DNA of 64,000 bases from Angiostrongylus vasorum (Eukaryota; Nematoda; Chromadorea; Rhabditida; Metastrongylidae): positions 248,001 through 312,000 of the forward strand of contig JADANN010000364.1 in the NCBI GenBank assembly GCA_018806985.1, given 5' to 3'. The position numbers were made by a program, and so were the translations under genes. The notes beneath the pieces were generated by a model. The model had not been told where the DNA came from, ran no database searches, and saw nothing but the letters and a program-made list of their open reading frames with translations. Shown here in pieces: positions 59,270 through 64,000 of the stretch (positions are counted from its first letter, which is position 1; the number at the start of each line of letters is the position of its first letter).

Positions 59270-60050
59270 CAAGCTGCTTCGGCAGTTCTTTCAAAAATGG
59301 TCCCCAAATTGCTCTCCACAGTTCTCTCCACAGCCCTTCTCTGCTTGCTCTAGGGAATCGTTCAGTATCATACTTTTCTTCTAAGATTTTCTTGAAAAGC
59401 TCCGACTATGGGGTTGGTGGTTTTCTTCCAGTACTTTTGAAATCGCAAGGAATGCAGTCACTAACGGCTCTTATCCATCGGGTTGTCGTTAGTACGCATT
59501 ACGATCCCACCCACTTTATTCATCTCTTTGGCGTATAGGACGACATCTTGATTTTTGGTCGTTGAAACAGATCGAAGCTTCAGATCCCTTCCCTTACTTG
59601 TGTGAGACGGGGGTACTCTCCGCATCGCCCTTTCGAGTGAGCGTTCAATGACGCTGAGTGGTCTTTCATCCTGCATACGCAGCGACCAAGTCTCTGACGC
59701 ATACGATAGCGCAAAAAGAATCGCGGAGTCGAAAAGGTGACTAAAGAGTGGAACATCCCTTGTTCTCCTCACTGTATCTCCGATGCTCTTGAAAGCTTCC
59801 TAAGCCGCTCGTTGATTTCCCGACCTAGATAGACGCAACTGCTCATTCGGAGATATTCACTCCGTTAACCATGAATGGGACATAGGTAACCAATCCTTTC
59901 CTCGTGGACATCATTTTTGTGAGATTTGGTCGAACACCAATCTTTCTCCAGCCTTTATCAAAGTAGGCAAGAATCCGTTCCTCTTGGCTAATGTTTAGTG
60001 TTATAAGAACGATTTCATAAACTGTCAGCGGCACCTTTATGCGCTAACCA
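59270..60050 (-). mobile_element. RTE retrotransposon fragment, reverse transcriptase C-terminal part, minus strand
   Basis: Minus-strand reading gives IVLITLNISQEERILAYFDK (after a damaged FADD box), NGVNISE, then HLFDSAILFALSYASETWSL, MQDERPLSVIERSLERAM, and near 59500 NKVGGIVMRTNDNP. A C-terminal LFKKILEEKYD block follows near 59400. It faces the plus-strand fragment at 57930-58850 and may be the other part of one rearranged element. Confidence 0.82.
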
Positions 60051-60763
60051 CACCATAACGTTCTTCAGTGATCTTTGCACGCGTACAAGTTCTCTGACCT
60101 ACTTCCTTCATTCTTTTCTTTCATAGTCGACGATTTACAACACTATGGTTTCTCCTCATGTCACTTAAACACTAGTTCAGAAATTATTTTGTCATTGTTA
60201 GCGTTCCCTTTTGCTCCCTATATCACTATGCTCTGTATAATGTTACTATTTGATTAATACTGTTGCATAAACAGTTTGATTACCAAAATCTGAGACCTGG
60301 TGATACGAGAAGAAAAAACTTACGTGGCAGGGCATATTGTGCAAGCGACCAATTCCACTACTGTAGAACTGATAGTTGTTATTATTTTCGCATCAAATAT
60401 ACTGTGCTCAACGCAGTGAGGTGTTTTTTGTTCACGATGAAACCAACAGTTCTCGTTTTCATTATAAATAATGTTATCTGCCATCGCACTGATTGTAAAG
60501 AATCCTGATCAATAAATGCCTATGTAGTAACAGGTTTATTAACCGTGATTCACTACACACTGCATGAGATGTATTTGATGGTTTCAGCAAGATATTAAAA
60601 TTTATGAAATATTAATTTTTTAAGCAGTATCATTTAAGTGAATTTTGAAAACGTCAAACAAAAATACAGTGGGTAGAGTAAAAGTGGTTTCCCGAGATTC
60701 TACCAGCTTAAAAATTCTGGTTTCATAAAGGTCTTCAGTAGACGACCATAGCTTTCTTCAATC
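60051..60763. other. Spacer and 3' UTR of the phospholipase gene
   Basis: No gene seen. An AATAAA on the minus strand at 60540-60535 is a possible polyadenylation signal, 224 bases after the stop. Confidence 0.45.
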
Positions 60764-63761
60764 TCAGCGAACTGTTGTATTGTAGTCTTGTACGTCGGCT
60801 TTTGGCATTGACTTCAGAAGTCGACAAAGATTTGCGATATCTTCATGCGCTTGAGTCCTAAGATAAACCTAAAACAAGCGTCATCAACCTGTTGCATCTC
60901 GAAATGGATAGTTATTTTTGATCTTCGCATTTATATCGGGATGGAATCGCACAGCTCTAGTCGATATGGTCTGCCTTTTTGTCCAAATTTTTCCCTATTG
61001 TAATTGCTACGTCTATATTTGCAATAATCATAATAAAGCGATTTTTTGGCTTGCAGTCCATTGGAGTTTATAAGGGAAATCTCTTCAATTCTTAATAGTT
61101 TTACGGAGAATAGAAGCCAGTTTAATTGTGTGAAGTACATGCACCAACTATTCGTCAAAACTCGTAGCTGATCTGATGGCCAACTGCGATATATTTGGCG
61201 GTGGCAAGAGTCTCGTGCCGATTAACACTTGTGGTGTATATACTCAACAACGCCTACATCCTCATGGATCCACCATAGGAGACCGCAAAAAAACAAATTG
61301 GACTTCTTCACCTCAAAAGATCTTACCTCGGTCTCGAACATAAAGTCGAAAATGCCGTCACTGGCGATGCTGTCTAGATCGTAAGCTCTGGTGAGTCGAG
61401 GTGAAAAACGAAAGTATGGAATACCGAGTGAATGCGCCCATTCGCGAGCTTGACTGACAGCCGCATGAGACGAAGTGCACTAAACCACAGAAGAACGAGA
61501 TCTGCGCAAATTTTAATGCACGTTAAAAAATGCGAAGATATGTTAGAGCTTAATAGTGTGTCGTGGGAGCACCTTTCTAGGGCCATATAGAGACAGTGTG
61601 CGAGTTAGCGGTCCGGAAACCATGAAAATAAAAAATGAAGTTTTAGCACTATAGAAATTGAAAGATCCCATAAGTTATGCTGATAGGGCAGCTACATGCA
61701 AGAGAAAGTTCAGATGGTACTCTACGAAATCCCTTCAAATAAACTATGAAATGGGTACACCGTTATCTTGTTGCAACGATTTCGATCAGTAATGCCACCA
61801 GAAACTACCTTGACTGTAACGCAAAGATAATCAGTTGATACTTTGATGGGCTTTCTAGATGGAAAACTGGTGTGGCGGAGCATAATTTACGGTTTACTGT
61901 CCATTAAAGTTTGAACTTCAATTTTAATGAACCTGCAAGGTGAAGAATGTTTTGCTGTACATTGAAGGGCCATACGCCATACCCAGGAATACCTTCTATC
62001 AATTGTACAGCGAGAAGCTATTACTGATCATATTCTTTTAGCTTTTAGCTACGAATGAGTGACAAATGAAGGCAAAGGTAACATGCCCTCAATCGATGAT
62101 ACTGGTGGGGATAGTTCAGTAGTGCCTCTGTTCGGACTGCATATTTGAGGCTTGGAATAAACTGATTAGATAGGTCCTCGGCAAGATGTTTGACCGACCA
62201 TAATGCATGACCCAGATGTACAGTGGTGAAATAATCAGAAACATTCAGCATTGTTGGAATAATGCCTTTCATAGACGATAGCATAATACAAAAAGAATCA
62301 ATCCGAAAAACCTGGTAAAGAAAAAAGAGTGATGAGGTTTTTGCCTTTGCCAAACACGTTCATGAAGTCTTTTCCAAGTGCGAAAGGACTTCTGAAATGT
62401 TATTTCTTTCCTGAAATCCCAAAAACTGAAGAGTAGGAACCATCAGAATAACCTGGAGTCTCGACGAGTGCTTGAAACTTTCCTTTAAAAATGCTTATTC
62501 AGCTCACACTTTTAACTCATATCGAGTCTTAGTACAATGCGTCAGATAAAGGATATGATTAGAAAAAGTATATAAAGGATCACAATATTGTCACTATTTT
62601 ATTCACTGCCTATTCCCTCTATTTGTTTTTTTTTAATGGCACGGCATTATGTGAAATATAACTATATGATGTTGAGATATTTGCAAAACGCCGGACCTTT
62701 GGTATCTGCGGTGGGAACAGAACACGCTACTACCCTTTCCGGGGGGCTAACGCGTTCACCACCACACCATGCTGACTTTTCGTTCCGTTTTTCTCTCAGC
62801 CACGTTATTGAACGTGTTAGTTCCGGAAAGGGTCATAGCGTGTTCAGTCCGCACCACTGACACCAACCGTTCGGAGTTTGCAAATATATCAACATCATTA
62901 TGGTTTTATGTAGGATAATGTTTGCTCGGTAAAAACTTAGAAAACTGGAAAAACAAACTTTCCACGGACTTCAAATTAATGTCAATTCCTGCAAGTGGAA
63001 CTAAAGGCTCGACACCGCTTCCCACAGTAATGATGCATCCGATTTTGTCGACATTCTTCTGGAAAGCAGAGGAATACTACCACCAGTCAGTTATGTGCTT
63101 TTGCTTTACACAGATATTGGTATACTAATCTCTGCATGCTAGATCGTCAATGACCGTAGGAAGGATCAAATTTTTAGATAACGCCTAATTTCAAATGGTT
63201 ACAAGTTTTTGGAAAATAGTTGGTGATCATTCGGCAACTAGGGAAGCAGAGCGGTTGACGACATGAAAGTATTCTAGAAGAGACCTATAACACTACAGGA
63301 ATTCATATCATGTGTGCTACTATTTACTATAGTTACTATGGTCCACCATGCAACCACACTGTCCGCGATGTTCACCGGGCAACGCTAACAACAACATGAG
63401 TGTTGCATTTTCTGTCGAATGATCACAAAGAATTCCGAGAAAAGCACTTTGCGGCAAAATAAACTGGCGAAAAGAATGTGCACCATATAGGACTCGCCTT
63501 GCCCAGTTTGCTCAGAAGCACGTGCATCGTATAGGACTCACCTCGACATGAATAGGTTAAAGTGTAATTGTTGTGCGTTTGATTCGCGCACAATATCATT
63601 ATAATTTTTTCATTACTATATTAAATGAACTGACTATGTTTTTATGATTTTCAAGCCTTTGTAGTCGAAAAAAGTCTGTCATCAATGTCAGACAAGGATT
63701 GTTGCAGAATATTGCTCCGTCAGCCAATCCATGATAGGACTCGAAGAATATTGGTGCCGCA
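60764..63761 (-). CDS. Patatin-like calcium-independent phospholipase A2, 3' part (5' end off window)
   Basis: Lipase that cleaves fatty acids from phospholipids. Exons on the minus strand: 63761-63635, 62311-62138 (or ending at 62163), 61479-61327 and 60868-60764 (TGA). The first visible exon has SAAPIFFESYHGLADGAIFC, where the Asp of the DG[GA] motif is half of the catalytic Ser-Asp dyad, followed by NNPCLTLMTDFFRLQRLENH. The second has KGIIPTML and VKHLAEDLSNQ; the third has REWAHSLGIPYFRFSPRL and FDFMFETE; the last has YLRTQAHEDIANLCRLLKS and ends NTTVR. The order matches the C-terminal half of group VI (iPLA2/PNPLA9-type) enzymes. The GXSXG exon is not in the window, so the gene continues past 64000. 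The first exon needs two bases from an upstream exon. The exon 2 to 3 junction is odd: the splice site best placed by homology would shift the frame, and the in-frame one adds about 8 residues. Confidence 0.85.
62590..62895 (-). repeat. SINE S2 copy in phospholipase gene intron
   Basis: Plus-strand reading TTTATTCACTGCCTATTCCC, TGATGTTGAGATATTTGCAA, CTAACGCGTTCACCACCACA. Lies between the 63635 and 62311 exon borders. A second, inverted short piece of S2 follows (CGGAAAGGGTCATAGCGTG to TGGTTTTATG). Confidence 0.8.
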
Positions 63762-64000
63762 CTAAATAACCCCATCTTTGACAAAAAATGCGATGGCGAG
63801 ATTCTTTACTTGGAAAAACGGGTTTCTTTAAGCATGCGGTAATCAACGTGATATTTTACATTAATGCAATGTTAAACAGAGCTGTTATTTCAACGCATTA
63901 ACACATAACGCTCCAGAATTTCGAGTAGCACTCATTTATGGGACGACACCTATTTTTTTTGATTACGCACCCCACCGAGTCATATTGACTCATGCCGGCC

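Noticed and set aside
62045..62353. 102-codon reverse frame as a stand-alone gene
   Set aside because: Its middle is the second visible exon of the phospholipase; the ends of the frame are intron.

Overview
The window reads as animal nuclear DNA, most likely from a clade V parasitic nematode of the hookworm/strongylid type. Three things support this: compact exons with short nematode-style splice sites (TTTCAG and TTTTAG acceptors), proteins closest to Caenorhabditis families, and a dense load of RTE-type non-LTR retrotransposons, Penelope-like elements (PLEs) and short tRNA-derived repeats. The species is inferred, not proven. Nothing prokaryotic or viral was seen. No long open reading frame is a host gene; the host genes appear only when short exons are joined across introns.

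Host genes, all on the minus strand. (1) 11914-22151: complete 8-exon L-lactate dehydrogenase, 333 aa, with introns swollen by transposons. (2) 31983-34892: a second complete L-lactate dehydrogenase, 7 exons, 328 aa, in which the exons matching 4 and 5 of copy 1 are fused. (3) 41700-42930: a third, decayed lactate dehydrogenase lacking exons 1-3, inside a segmental duplicate of the copy 2 neighbourhood. (4) 50817-55368: 8-exon Lifeguard/TMBIM (Bax inhibitor-1 family) membrane protein, about 255 aa. (5) 60764-63761: the 3' half of a patatin-like, calcium-independent phospholipase A2; its 5' part, with the catalytic serine, lies beyond the right edge.

Layout. 1-11.8 kb: repeat-rich, with a PLE fragment (1.36-2.26 kb), a four-copy 197-bp tandem array (4.62-5.41 kb), several tRNA-derived repeats and one SINE with a clear 17-bp target duplication (10.64 kb). 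11.9-22.2 kb: LDH copy 1. 22.2-26 kb: gene-poor, with a GC-rich island. 26.4-34.9 kb: duplication unit A, ending in LDH copy 2. 35-37.4 kb: repeat remnants. 37.4-43 kb: duplication unit B, ending in the LDH pseudogene. 43.7-49.3 kb: RTE and PLE copies plus a palindromic SINE pair. 49.5-55.4 kb: Lifeguard gene with transposons in its introns. 56.7-60.1 kb: RTE fragments. 60.7-64 kb: phospholipase.

How the parts relate. Local duplication expanded a glycolytic gene (one intact copy with large introns, one compact intact copy, one dead copy), and mobile elements then invaded introns and intergenic DNA. The most interesting non-gene signal is a recurring motif at the 3' side of the PLE copies with the layout of a minimal type I hammerhead ribozyme.
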